Shown here: piece after piece, positions 12,982 through 24,030 of the stretch
How the letters are laid out: every line of letters starts with the position of its first letter
Numbering within the stretch: position 1 is the stretch's first letter
NCBI RefSeq assembly: GCF_000524195.1
Contig: NW_020170411.1
Span: 339,204 to 403,203, forward strand
Source of the DNA: Echinococcus granulosus
Lineage: Eukaryota; Platyhelminthes; Cestoda; Cyclophyllidea; Taeniidae
Direction: 5' to 3'
Length of the DNA stretch: 64,000 nucleotides
The notes under the pieces: generated by a model
Database searches by the model: none
What the model was told of the DNA's origin: nothing
Seen by the model: the letters and a program-made list of their open reading frames with translations, nothing else
Made by a program: the position numbers and the translations under genes

Positions 12982-15077
12982 ACTCAAAAGAAGAATCGAA
13001 GTGAGTTTTTGTGCTGTTGTTGATACTACGTGAAATTTGACTTTAATCTCACTGCTGAGTCGCTTTTCTTCTTTGATTTGGGCATTATCCCTTTCACAGA
13101 TCCCAATGCACAAAACTCGAAGGCAAATGGGGCTCCCGCCACCAAAATCCTTGGGAAGAAACGACCCCGGGAAGAAGACAGCGGAGATGACGAAGACGTA
13201 GGAACCAAACTTGATGCGGTGCAAGTTAAGAAGCTTAAACAAATGATTGTTGAGGATGCCGACGATTCTGGTAGTACGGAACTCGATGCTGAAGAAGAGA
13301 TCGAGGGCGATTCCGACGAAGATAGTGAAGAATATGGCGATGAGGACGATAGCGACCATAATGGCGATACTGAGGATGAGCTTCCTGAAAAGGTTGTTAA
13401 GCTGGCTAACTCCCGCGAAAAGACACAGCATCAGCAAACGCCTGTCAAGTCCAATCAGGAAAAGTTGAAGGCTACTGCCAAACAGTCGGAGCAAAAAGTG
13501 GGGGTGCAAAAGCAGTTCAGAGTGTCGGCATCTAATATTCTGCTCTTTAACATCCCGAGACTAAACGAGAATGAATTACATGGTTTCCTCGCAAAGCGCA
13601 ATGTGCATCCAGAGTCGATATCCTGCATCAACTCGCCGGTCGCTCTTCTCGGGTTTGCAGATGATGCAGCCGCAAAAAAGGCAGTTTCGGCATGTTCTGG
13701 GGCGGCTTATAGTCAAGATACTCTTGCCGTTGTGCCGGTTACAGATGGCGATATTGGAATGATTCGGTCAAATAAAAACCCCCACCCGGGTCGGCCTGAC
13801 GCTCCTCTCACATGCTTGTTTGTGGCGTCTCTTCCGAAGTCCATAACGGAGAAGGAGATTCTAAAGGTTATTGGTATTGAGCCGAAGCACCTGCGTCTTA
13901 TGACCTCAGGACCCAAAAATTACCTGACAAACGCGTGTTACATTGATTGTAACTCCGAAGATGACGCAAGAAAGGCTTTCCAAGCACTTCAGAATCATCA
14001 ATTCGGTGATGTGCAGGTTAAAGTATATTTGAAACCCCAAAGCAACTTCAACCCTGTCACCGAAACCTCACTGATCGTTACTAATGTGCCCTTTAGCGCC
14101 GAGATTGATGACGTTAAGAAGCAGTTTCCATCTGCCAAAAAGGTTGAGCTAACGCGAAGGGGGTGTTTCATGCTTAGCTTCGGTAGCGCAGAGGATAGGG
14201 CTAGAGTTCTTAAGGAGTCGGAAGGAAAGATCATGGGGGGGCGCACTTTGCGTTTTATAACCTCCGACAAATCTGCTGTCGACTACCCTGTTTTTGTTTC
14301 CAATATCGCATTCGCTGTGTCGGCCGATGAACTGAAAGCTGCTTTTCCTGGATGCAGGAATGTTTTCATGAGGAAAAAGAATGGCCGATTCAATGGGTAA
14401 GGTGCGATTTCACTTGGTTTTCCTGGCGTTTGAATTTGTCATGGCCGGTAATCTGTTTCTCTGTTTAAGTAACGCAATCGTATACTTTACGACCAAGGAA
14501 GCAGCAGAGGCTGGGGCGAAGGAGGGCGCTAAGAAAGAACTTAAGGGAAGGCTTCTCAAGACGAAGGTGCAAGACCAGTCTGCTGATCCTTCGATTGACA
14601 AACAGAGTGCCGCCAGCCCCAAAAGTATTGTGTTCTTTAATTTTGGTTGCTTTATCGTCATTTTGCGTTGTAGAGGGAACCGAAAAGCCGAAGCCTCGGG
14701 TAGAGAACAAGGCTAAGGCAGTGCTTCCTGCTCAAGTGGGAAGCGAATCTGAAGAAGAGGATGATGAGGAAGATAAATCCGGTGATGAGGAGATCGATGA
14801 AGGCGATAGTGAGGATGATAGCGTCGGTGACGCAGAGAATGATATGGTTGAGGAAGGTAGTGAGTCTGTCAGTGGTGTTGAAGAGGATGCTCCAGTGTCG
14901 AAGCGGCCAAAGCGGGACCAGGATTCTGCTTTTAAAGATCACAGTGGTGGTGGAAAACGTGGGGGTCGCGGAGGACGAGGCGGCGGCTTCCCTCATCGTG
15001 GAAGCCGTGGCGGCGGAGGTTTCCAGAACCGTGGTAGTCGTGGGGCGAGAGGACGCGGAGGACCTTTCAAAAAATAA
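12982..15077 (+). CDS. Nucleolin-like protein: acidic tract, four RRMs, RGG tail
   Basis: Nucleolar RNA-binding protein of the nucleolin type, expected to act in rRNA transcription and processing. Exons: 12982-13000, 13100-14396, 14470-14624, 14674-15077; phases agree, 625 codons including stop. Seen in order: basic KKRPREE; acidic/Ser stretch; RRM1 (NILLFNIP); RRM2 (CLFVASLP); RRM3 (SLIVTNVP, GCFMLSFG); RRM4 (VFVSNIAF, RNP1 split by the 73-bp intron 14397-14469); a second acidic stretch; SKRPKR; RGG-rich end. The order matches nucleolin except for the extra acidic block between RRM4 and the RGG tail. The frame is also open from a GTG at 13030, but 13001-13099 has GTGAGT and TTTCACAG at its ends and is read as intron. 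No in-exon ATG exists: either an upstream exon (ATG at 12822 or 12828, then GTGGGC) or the spliced leader supplies it. Confidence 0.78.
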
Positions 15078-15107
15078 TCGTGATTTATGTGTAAATCAAG
15101 TAAATGT

Positions 15108-15113
15108 AATAAA
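15108..15113 (+). promoter_or_regulatory. Poly(A) signal AATAAA of nucleolin-like gene
   Basis: A canonical AATAAA lies 31 bases after the stop codon at 15077 and about 150 bases before the next gene's start. This is the spacing expected at an intercistronic junction where cleavage of one mRNA is coupled to trans-splicing of the next. Confidence 0.6.
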
Positions 15114-15252
15114 GCGGCCGACGCTATTTTAAACTGCATTCGTGATTTCTTTCCATTCCTGGGTTCCGCTTCCTCGATGGCTTGGGCTCCTTCTCTGCAT
15201 GCATTTGTTTTGAACTCGTGAAAAGGTCAAAGCAATCGCGAGTTGTAGCGAG

Positions 15253-15266
15253 TGTTCTTGTTTTAG
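15253..15266 (+). other. Candidate trans-splice acceptor before second RRM gene
   Basis: GTTCTTGTTTTAG directly abuts the ATG at 15267. A strong acceptor with no 5' UTR between AG and ATG, 153 bases after an upstream poly(A) signal, fits spliced-leader addition better than cis-splicing. A cis-spliced upstream 5' UTR exon remains possible. Confidence 0.5.
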
Positions 15267-16914
15267 ATGAGCAACCTGTACCGTGTATCGCCGCCCGTGG
15301 GTGACTGCCGTAGCGCGCTAGATTCGCGTAGTTTGTGTGTGTACGACTATCCGGGAGGGTTGAGCGAGGCCGACCTCTACCCTCTCTTCCCCGCCGCTGT
15401 CAGCATCTCGTGTCAGCGAAGGGGGTGGGCGTTCTTTTTATAACTTCTGCCCTTCTTTTTCTCATCTTCGTGGTTTTTTCCCCTGGGAGGCCTAACTAGT
15501 ATTTTATCTTTTTGTTTTTGTGCGCTGCCTGAGCAGGTTTATCTTATCACGCGCAGTACCACAACGAGTGGGTTGATAACTCGTGGACCGAGCTCCCTCG
15601 CGGACAGATACTATGTGCTCCTTGAGAGAGCGCAAACCATTGATTGAGCAATCATGATGTGCCTGTGTCGAGTGACTTCAAGCACATGCACTGCTTGCCT
15701 CTTCAATCTCTTTGCCGCTCGCACCTTGTCTCTTCAGTTCTTCATCTTCTTGTTTGGTACAATTTCAATCGGATGCCTATTGTCAGGCTGCTCTCGTCGA
15801 ATGTCAAAATGGCAAACTCATAGGGGGTCGACCTGTGCAGGCCCGGATAGTTCCTTCCATTGGCTCAGGTAGGTTAAAATAATGATATGCGCCTTAGTCA
15901 GTTATGAGTCAGCCGTTTGTCTTGGTGTATGACGAAATTCTGGTTTTCTAGATCATAATTTTGATGGCTATAGTGGTAGTGGATATGCTCTAGCAGATCA
16001 CTCCCGCATTGGACCTGGTGACGAGCATAATCCTAGAGATTATGGCAGTTATCTTTGTCAAAGACCCGATTGCACGCTGCGCAATTTAGCGTGGTCCGTG
16101 ACAGAAGACGATCTGATCCGGGAATTCCTGCGTGCAGTCAGTGTTTCTATAGTGTTCGATGGAGAAAACCGATCTCAAGGGTCTGTTGAGTGTCGACATA
16201 TCTTTTAATGCTCAATTTACTTAGAATTGACATGTTTTCTAGATGGGGAACAGTGACATTTGCCAATTCAGCTGATTGCCGGCATGCTGAAGCTGAGCGT
16301 CTGACCAAATCGATAAATGGAAGACCTATCCACGCAGAAATCGGGAATTTATTCGGAAGGTTTCGCGACGGCAGCCATAGAGGAGGGTGTGGTGGTGGGC
16401 GGCCTTTTTGTGGTGAGTTTCAATGACTGATCCTCTGACTTTTTCCTGGTTCATTCCCATTGTCAGTTATGACTAGTGGTGCAAACACCAGGCATATTGA
16501 GGCGGTTTCCTATTCCATTAGTGAACTGGGGGCTCTACACTCCCTTTGATATTGCGAACATTTGACATGGTGAGCTGTTTTCATTCTTAAAGAGCTACTA
16601 CTTCAGATCGCTACAATCGTGCCGGTGGCAGTGGACGTAGAAGAGGAGGCGGTGGTTACGGTGGTGAGGGTATGCACCTCCGTCGTCGATGCGATGATGT
16701 AGATGGAAATGAACGAAGATCTTGTGGCGTCAGCAATGTTGGTGGATGCTTCGCAGGAATGCCCCGCAACAGTGGTGGACGATTCGATCGGGATCGACGA
16801 GATCGCAGTCCAGGGCACCGACGTACCGGTGGTAGTGGGGCTAGAATTACTTCTGCCGTTATCCGCCGCGCTCCCGGCGATTCATCTGACTCCGATTTCG
16901 ACAATCGTGGTTAA
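15267..16914 (+). CDS. Two-RRM, RGG-rich RNA-binding protein, nucleolin-related
   Basis: Exons: 15267-15424, 15738-15868, 15952-16180, 16243-16412, 16607-16914; phases agree, 996 nt, 331 aa. Seen: RRM1 with RNP2 SLCVYDYP and a degenerate RNP1 SSCLVQF; a Gly/Tyr/Ser spacer; RRM2 with LRNLAWSVTEDDL and RNP1 GWGTVTF, then INGRPIHAEIG; an Arg/Gly-rich C-terminus ending SDSDFDNRG. RRM2 resembles nucleolin RRMs (compare the GRAIRLE-type ending). It lies directly downstream of the nucleolin-like gene on the same strand, so it may be a diverged tandem relative and co-transcribed. The exon 1/2 junction is the least certain: donor GTGGGC and acceptor TCTTCAG keep frame but give an unusual Ser-rich beta3 strand. 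An ATTAAA at 16985-16990 is a likely poly(A) signal. Role is inferred as nuclear RNA binding; no specific ortholog is claimed. Confidence 0.8.
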
Positions 16915-17408
16915 TTGCAGATATTGTGTGTCAGTTTTTTTTCGATTACTGCTTCTGTTCATGCCTATATTTGCAATATGCTTCATTAAACGTGATTACA
17001 TGTTTTCTGCCTCAATCTTTGCGTTTCTTTTGGTTCGTTTTATCAAAAATGTGGGTTAATAAGGCCATGTGATCAGCAGTTATGCTGAAGCTTTTTAATA
17101 GCAATGCGTTGGGTGCGAAATCAAAATGGTGCTTTATGGTCGTTAAGTCTTACTGCCTTGGGTGTAGCGTTGTGAGGGCACTTTTACATGTCTCGGCCTG
17201 TGGGCTCCCTCCGCTATGTTATTTTGATTTATGCTTCAGTACGGTGGTTGGACGACAATGCATTTCGTTCCTACCATTGGGTTTGTTTCTTGCCCTAATG
17301 CGCCCCTTGTTTCAAGTGGCGATGAAGTTGGGCTGATCTAGTGCAAGAAGTTGAATTGGGAACCCTTGTCAATGAGTAAGAATTTGGTAAATTTTCATAT
17401 CGTTACAG

Positions 17409-17777
17409 TTGCTGGGTTGCGAACAGCTTCCTATGTGAAAGCCTTGGAAATACCGTCCTACCAAGGACCTGGAAGCTTATCTCCTTATGATGAAGGTTCC
17501 GTAAATCTGTATCAAAAACTTGCTACTAATTTCTACTTCCATGTAAGTTTTCCTTGTTCGAATGAAGGGGATTGCGTTACCTCAGAGTATGAATGCACAT
17601 ACTAAATTTCGTGGAGAACGCCATTTACAGCCCAAAATGCTTCTGAACCCGAGAATCGTTTCGCAGCACCAGCCAATGTATGAAATAGCCCCACTTCAAT
17701 CACCCCGCATATGCTTTAAGTTATGCACTCCACATTACCCAACTTTTGGAGCGTTTAATACACGGCATCCCAATTAA
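17409..17777 (+). CDS. Unrecognised candidate exons
   Basis: Two open segments look protein-like. The first, 17409-17542, lies between a TTACAG acceptor and a GTAAGT donor and includes SLSPYDEGSVNLYQKL. The second, 17568-17777, follows AATGAAG, keeps frame and ends in TAA after FGAFNTRHPN. Joining them needs a 25-bp intron, which would be extreme even here. No start exon was found and no family was recognised. It may be a third gene downstream of the RRM pair, or chance. Confidence 0.3.
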
Positions 17778-20372
17778 TTGGTCTTATTTTGAGAAGCCTT
17801 TTGGATCACTTGTGTAGAGTGAGTTCTCCCCCGAGCAATTCGCTCGGGCTGATTTCCTTACTTGAATTCTACATCATTCGGGATTTTTACTGACCTACTC
17901 TACTTTTTTTTTACTATAAAAATAGTAAGCATTAATCATGATCTTAATCCATGTTAAGACGACGTATCTTTGAAACGTTGTAATCGAATACGCTAAATGA
18001 AACCCCATGATGATGGCTCCAAACAACCATGGGGTATGGGTGTGCACGTAATCCATACAATAATAACGCTGTAATTCATATCATTTTTATCATTTGCCTC
18101 TTTCAGGTATTTATAAGAACACAGTGATGAGAAAACCCGTTAGAACCTGCCTCTTAAGTGATTCATGCCCAAAACTATTTCATAGTCTTACTGATTATCA
18201 AAATGGTAGCTAGCGCCTCCTAGCTTACTTGATTAAGATACTTGATTTTGGTCCTAATATTCCCTCATCCCCCATTACTGATATGGCGGTCAAACACCCA
18301 CCTCTTATATATTTTCACTTTAACGTCCAATAACTTCCAGTCCTGTACCATTGGATAATGAAGTACTCAGCTTACTGCGTCTAGGATTCATAACGTGTAT
18401 GCCTTAGTCGGAGAACAGATCTGGCGTCTGACGTGCCACCAATTAACGGTGAATTTAAAACCCTCGCTTTTAACCACCTCCAAATAGCAGACATCACTAA
18501 TAAAGTCGAATAAGGCGGCTTTCCGGTCCGCATTACTACAAAATTCAATCATTTCTAAACTGATAGCCTAATGATCTATCAGATTTTACCTGGGTTGAAG
18601 ATGGCGATACCAGATCACAGTGGAAATGGCGCATAATTATATCTTCTCCCTTATGACTGTGAAGTAATTCAGAACTGGCTGTTTAACAGGCATTACTGTC
18701 ATTTATTATCCACCCGAGGCATACTCTTTCAGATTGCCCATTTGTAAAAGACAATTTTCTGATCCTTAGGTTAGTTCCTGGGGTGTCAATCCCCCAACGC
18801 CACAGCTGGAACAATAATGTCGCCAAGTATACAGCTCCAGCCCAATACTGGTCTAAGTATCACTTGAATATTTATATCAGCTACCATTATAACCTTTATC
18901 CATCGCTAAAAATTCCAAGTTAAACTCAAATTGAATGTGCGATTTTTACGCTTGATTTACGCACCAATGTTCTGGTGATGAGATGTGGGCCGGGTGTGAT
19001 TCATCACCATCACAAAATCTGTTTCCGTCTTGAAGGTAGTCGTGGAATTGTTCAAATGTCTGCTTAATCCGCAGCACGCCACGGCGAATACCGCCAGCGG
19101 AATCCCGTCTAATAGCAACAAGCAATTAAAACCGACCAAGAGCGTATCCATCAGGTAGTTGTATCAGTGAGTGTTTTGTAACTATCAGGACAAATGTTTC
19201 ACTCAGTTGATGACGGCCGCATTGCTGGGATTGCTAAAAGCCACTTTATTATTTATGGTTTCGGTTTCCATCCTGTTCGTATGCCTTTTCGTCTATGTCA
19301 TTTCTGTTAGTAACCCTCAAACTCCTAACGGTTTTTACAGTTTTATCCAGAATTATCTGTAGTGAGAAAGTACTTTGGCGCTACGATGCATTCTGTGCTC
19401 AGAGGTGATTGCGCCAGTGTGCAGTTTATCTGACGGACCATGGATGGCCAATATTACCGCCTCAGAAGACACTTCACTGCTCCCAGGATTTGCATCATCA
19501 AAGCATAGATATTTCAACCTACAAGTTTTTCGTGTCGAAGCGGACGAGTGTTTAATAGGCTCTGACCTGTTGGTTAACTGGAGCAGACCTTGTTTCTCAG
19601 CCATTAGCAAGCGTTAATCCCACTCCTTAAATGCATCTCAGCAACACTACATTATTTAGAACTCAAGAAACTGAACGAGTAGATGGTGTCTGCACCTGTG
19701 ATAATGGTTAAAATGATCCCCAAGTAAAGCTAACAATGCTATTTACATGATTCTCGATAATTTTAAAAAATGTAACTGCTGTCTAACTGATCAATTGATA
19801 TGGTAAACAACGGAATTGCAATGTAACGTCTGATTAGCTGACAGATTCGACATTGCGCTATTATTCCCTAATGGAAATTAAATAACTTTTACTATTTATT
19901 CCTCCAGCTTAATAGATAAGGCCTTCATTCATTGATTGCATCCGTCTTTTCCATGCAAACTGCACAATTTCCTCACCAAAATAGTGATTTTGGCAAGCCA
20001 AGTTACAAAAAATGGTGCTCATAACGACTGTTGATGTATTCACTTTGCTAGCATGCGGCACAAAAGAGGTTTTTGAAGAAAACGCTAAATGTAGGAACTA
20101 CATATCTATACATTGAAGCGTTACATGTTTGTTGTACTATGCCTTTCTAGGTCAGAGTCCAACGGGTACAAAGAATCTCTTGATCTTGCTGACACCGTCT
20201 CTCCTTCAAGAGGATGGAAACATTGGTCCTCAAATGCTTTGTCTTATGGACCAAAGGACCCTAAAACCAAAGAAGTGGGGAAATGACGAAATCTCAGCAT
20301 TGCAACTGCTTATTTCGCTAATTTAAACTTGCATTAATAAAAGTTGGCGTAATGAATTTGAGAAATCTACAG
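17778..20372. other. Unresolved region, possible plus-strand exons
   Basis: Several frames look locally protein-like but could not be chained. One around 19008-19135 contains VSVLKVVVELFKCLL. One near 19194-19310 contains a strongly hydrophobic stretch (ATLLFMVSVSILFVCLFVYV). One after a TTTCTAG acceptor near 20150 contains RGWKHWSSNALSYGPK. Segments of 34-36 bp with intron-like ends occur at about 19157-19190 and 19308-19342. Competing frames give incompatible models, so no gene is called. Confidence 0.25.
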
Positions 20373-20705
20373 AAGAAAAGGACGAAAGTAATTTTGGTGC
20401 TGCGGCATTCTGTGCAACCGTGTGTTTAACTGACTCAGTCTCCTCAGATCGTGTTTCCACTTTGCAGGAGGGCCTCCGAGCCATGCTGAAAGCCTCTCAA
20501 CTCCGGTACGTTAGTAATGTGGCCTTCCATACTATTTCGGCTTAGTGCTACTTCAGGGAAGATTCGAGGCGCTACAGCCAGAATAAATAAGCCCGTCCCG
20601 TTCACTACCCTCCTGCGTTCCCTCTCCAACGCATTACTAACCTCTGTCTGTTTGAATGAACACGCTATCGCACGAAATGTCTCTAGAACCTTGCGTTCTA
20701 ACTGA
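20373..20705 (+). CDS. C-terminal exons of an unrecognised gene
   Basis: An exon follows the acceptor AAATCTACAG and runs to 20505, containing STLQEGLRAMLKASQLR. It ends at the donor GTACGT. A 40-bp intron (20506-20545) follows, and the phase continues into 20546-20705 (GKIRGATARINKPVPF) to a TGA. The paired splice sites and the matching phase support a real gene end. The 5' part is not assembled; upstream candidates lie at 19.0-20.3 kb. I recognise no family. Confidence 0.42.
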
Positions 20706-21029
20706 CTTCCGCGTCTGGAGAGAACCGTATTGTGCAAATTTTGCTGTCCACCTCAAACAGCTGCAACTTAACTGTCGCCAAACTGCGTAGTCTAACGTAC
20801 TAGAGAGGGCTACCAATACCCTGCAAAGTGGATCTTAATAACCTTTTCGAAAACCACAAAGTGGTTTTGCTTAATCTACTAGCATTAGACCAACAAAAAT
20901 AACTAAGCGAAAATGCAAGCGCTTCATTCACTAGTAAACAACCCAACTCCGCAGAGTAATTACCTTGTACGCCTCATAAATCCCACACCGTAAAACGCGC
21001 TAAAAAAGGCGTGAATCATATTTTTACAG

Positions 21030-21235
21030 AAGATTGGCTAGAAGACGACCTTATTTTAAGCATTACATCGCCGTATAGTGTAAACTTGGTCTTAAATCCA
21101 AGCAAATATAACTTTTTGTTGAGTAATTATCAATCGCAACGACTGGTCAATGTTTCAGTTGCTCAGTACAGTACCAAAGAGCCTGCAAACCTCGATGTAG
21201 TTGTGCACTGCGCGTCCCACCAAGCCAGCAATTGA
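21030..21235 (+). CDS. Unrecognised candidate exon
   Basis: The acceptor ATTTTTACAG is followed by an open frame starting WLEDDLILSI and containing LNPSKYNFLLSNYQSQRL, ending in TGA. Composition is protein-like and the acceptor is good. A further open block after TTTCGCAG at about 21408 has NDSGASLHALVQTAFRHW in one frame. No family similarity was recognised and no joining model is offered. Confidence 0.3.
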
Positions 21236-22095
21236 CTTGACCGACTCGTTTTATCCGCTCCTACCGAGCCTGACTGTTTATTATCCAAACAGCAGGTTTA
21301 AACCTGCACACTTGAGATGGATGGGAAAAACATAAGAGCGACTGTTATATATGTGAATGAAATATAGCGGTAACATCAACTCGAAATGTTTGGATGATAT
21401 TTCGCAGGTACAATACTGAACGACAGTGGTGCAAGTCTACACGCACTCGTACAGACAGCATTCCGCCACTGGGTTACTTCAACGTAAACGGGCATACCAG
21501 AACATATGAGATTATTAAATTGGAACTATGCTTAATTAATAATGGTTACGCTAATCTCGCTGCAGCAGTGCCACCCGAATCGAAATAATGTAGTCAAAGC
21601 AAAGGAGTATCGGTCTTAGGGGTTTAGAAATACGATTCCCAATTACCGAGCTTCGGACAAGTAATTTTAATCCACTAATTTCCGTTATGAAACCCGGCTT
21701 TAAAATAAGAAAATTAGGCAATGGGCATAACCATTCCTTTGAAATTGTCGATCAGCACCATACATTTGCCTTGTGACCTTTAAAACAAGGCTTTCCATTG
21801 GAAACATTCCTAGTCTAATGAATAAGACTAGACACTTCCTTCTGATTCGCTGATCAAAGCTTACTGCTCAAATCCTTGAAAAAATGGGTGTCAAAATAGG
21901 CAGATAACATTGCCTTTAATTTTGGGGCCTGTCGACCAATAAAACATACAGGACTCAAGGTCAAATAAAAGGGCTAAACTGCACTTACATGAACCGCGAA
22001 ACTAAAGGCAAGTTTTCCAGTTGACAATATCACCCAGAGGGACAGAAAGCAAACTCCGACGTTAGATAATATTTAAAAAAGGAAAGAAGCCCTAC

Positions 22096-22254
22096 ATCCT
22101 TCAACTCCCACAGTGACAATACCTCAAGGTGTAGATGCGTTAGCAGGCTGAACTCCAGCCTTGAAATTTCCGAAAGGCAAGTATTGCAACCGCCATACAA
22201 ATGAAGAGTTTTAACTTTTGGAGACAAAGGCGAAGGAATAACGACCAGCGACTT
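22096..22254 (-). CDS. Leucine-rich-repeat-like internal exon
   Basis: On the minus strand an exon of exactly 53 codons lies between an acceptor ending ACATAG and a donor GTAGGG. It contains KVKTLHLYGG, SEISRLEF and LTHLHLEVLSLWELK, whose Leu spacing fits leucine-rich repeats. A possible next repeat (QLENLPLVSRF) lies near 21988-22026 before a GTAAGT. The rest of the gene was not found. The alternative is a chance frame. Confidence 0.35.
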
Positions 22255-22408
22255 CTATGTACACAGGTAGGACCTGATAATCAAAGCACGACATTCAAAA
22301 CAGCTACTAGTAGTCGTTGGAAGAACAATGAACCCCACGGCATGACACGTTTTATGTCCCAAACATCCGAACTTAGGAAATGTCATGAATTTACAAAGAC
22401 GAATTTAC

Positions 22409-22612
22409 TGTAATACGATAGTGGTTTATTCCTCAGTATTGGTGAGTCGCCACTTTTGTGCTTTGAATTAGCTCCCTTGTACATCGCTGGGTGGGCTGGC
22501 CTTTTGTGGCATGCCAATAGCCCAGACACCTTCTCTGCGCTAAATAGATATTTTGCCCGAGTATTTTGTCTTCTTTCGTCTTCAGGGAGTCTCGGAAGGC
22601 TATGTTACCCTC
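22409..22612 (-). repeat. Dispersed repeat, copy B (inverted relative to copy A)
   Basis: Read on the minus strand this matches 10678-10879 nearly end to end: CGAGACTCCCTGAAGACGAA, AATACTCGGGCAAAATAT, GGCCAGCCCACCCAGC, and the same end ATAAACCACTATCGTATTAC. Small substitutions and indels indicate an old or diverged family. Confidence 0.75.
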
Positions 22613-22953
22613 AGATTCCAGCTGTGTTGACCACAAGGTCATATAAAAGTAAACTACTTTACGTATGTCCGACCGGCAGACCGAAAGCCCACCCATAGGT
22701 AAAAACACTGGCGTTATTCAGGCTGAGGCATTAGAGTAAGGCGCGTGCCGCTCAAAAACTAGCGTATCATATATTGAAGATAGAAGCATTAGAAGTGTAA
22801 TACTTATGTTGTTTTAATGTGCCTTTCAGGGAGGAGGGAAGCAAAAAATTCGAACCTGGTAACTGGATCGCCCTCTCCCTTACCTAGCGACTGCGGCTCC
22901 CCTCCTTCTTGAATATTGTATTTTCCCTATACATCTTGTCGTCTTTAATAAAG

Positions 22954-23040
22954 ATGTCCAAAGTAAACCAACCGGGCTTGTCTAGGAACGCTAGGAATCG
23001 GGAAGCGGAGACCGAGGAGTCTCGCTCCACAGAAGAGTTG
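22954..23040 (+). CDS. Possible first coding exon, unrecognised
   Basis: An ATG immediately after TTTAATAAAG opens 29 codons (MSKVNQPGLSRNARNRE and a Glu/Ser-rich end) that stop at a GTATGC donor in phase 0. It could be a first exon of a gene not otherwise found. It cannot be joined in frame to the next candidate exon at 24031. Confidence 0.25.
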
Positions 23041-24030
23041 GTATGCAAAACATTTTAGGATTGACAAATATGGTAGGAATGCAACAAAACCTTTGAGAAT
23101 TTTTCCGAAGATTCACATTTGTTATGTTCCAAAATATTGCAATTTGAAATCAAATAACATATACAATAAACTGAAAGTGCTTGCAGCCTATTTTCAAGGC
23201 GTACCACAATAAAATTCGCTTTTGAAATTATTTTTAATTGCTAATTTTGCTTGTTAAATATCGGCAAAGTAAATGTCGATATTTAAATTCTTTGAAAAAG
23301 CACATTCTTATGTAGACATCTGCAATCATATTCCCGTCAAGCTCTTGTTTCTAGGGGAATTTGTCTTAAGTGGACATTAAATAATTTTTTTTGGCAAAGC
23401 ATTAAGAGGTAATTTTTTTAATATTCTAGCAAATTTTGTTTAATCTTTTCATAACTACCGCACCGATTGAAGGCATTACCGAAGCACCAGACAGTGCTCA
23501 GTAAGCGGTAGGTTCGGGCGGCGTCTCTTTCAGTTTTCGAGGCTCTCACCCATGTTCTACAAGTTTTTAGATGTATCTAACAGTTGTTTGGATTTTCTAA
23601 CTGAGTATTGATGCGCATTCTTCGTAACAGTCCCAATTCAGTCCATTTGATTAGTGCATTAGGTCGTTTTACAAATGTGTAATCTACTTAATCTACTTTA
23701 CTTTTTTAACAGTCATCAGTTTAATTTGATTGTAGCTTTGGTTTGAGGGGTACTTCTATGGGCTCGCCGAATTTGTTAAATGCAGGTCTGTTTTTAGACA
23801 TCAAAGGCTTGTCTTCACGGTTGGGTTGAAAAAGCCTTAGTAACTAGCACATTTTTGATCCGTTTTTTAATACAGTAAGGGAAAGTTTCTCTAGGTAGTG
23901 CCTTGTTTTTACCTCGTGAGTTCCTTGGACATTAATATGGCGACATTTTCCATGCTTCGCATCATGCAGTCCAAGGCTTTTAGCATAATTTTGAAAAATT
24001 TATCATTGCTTCCTTCTCTTAGCAGGCGCC

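Noticed and set aside
13030..13099. N-terminal extension of the nucleolin-like frame
   Set aside because: It starts at GTG, is preceded by a GTGAGT donor and ends in a T-rich TTTCACAG acceptor, so it is read as intron.
16603..17059. Frames on both strands over the RGG exon
   Set aside because: They are shadows of the Gly/Arg-rich last exon of the second RRM gene.
19090..19190. GTATCC-start intron as a second U12-type intron
   Set aside because: The match is only partial (GTATCCAT), the segment would be 45 bp, and the surrounding exon model is not secure.
22433..22708. 91-codon minus-strand frame
   Set aside because: It lies mostly inside repeat copy B and has no match in the frame of copy A.
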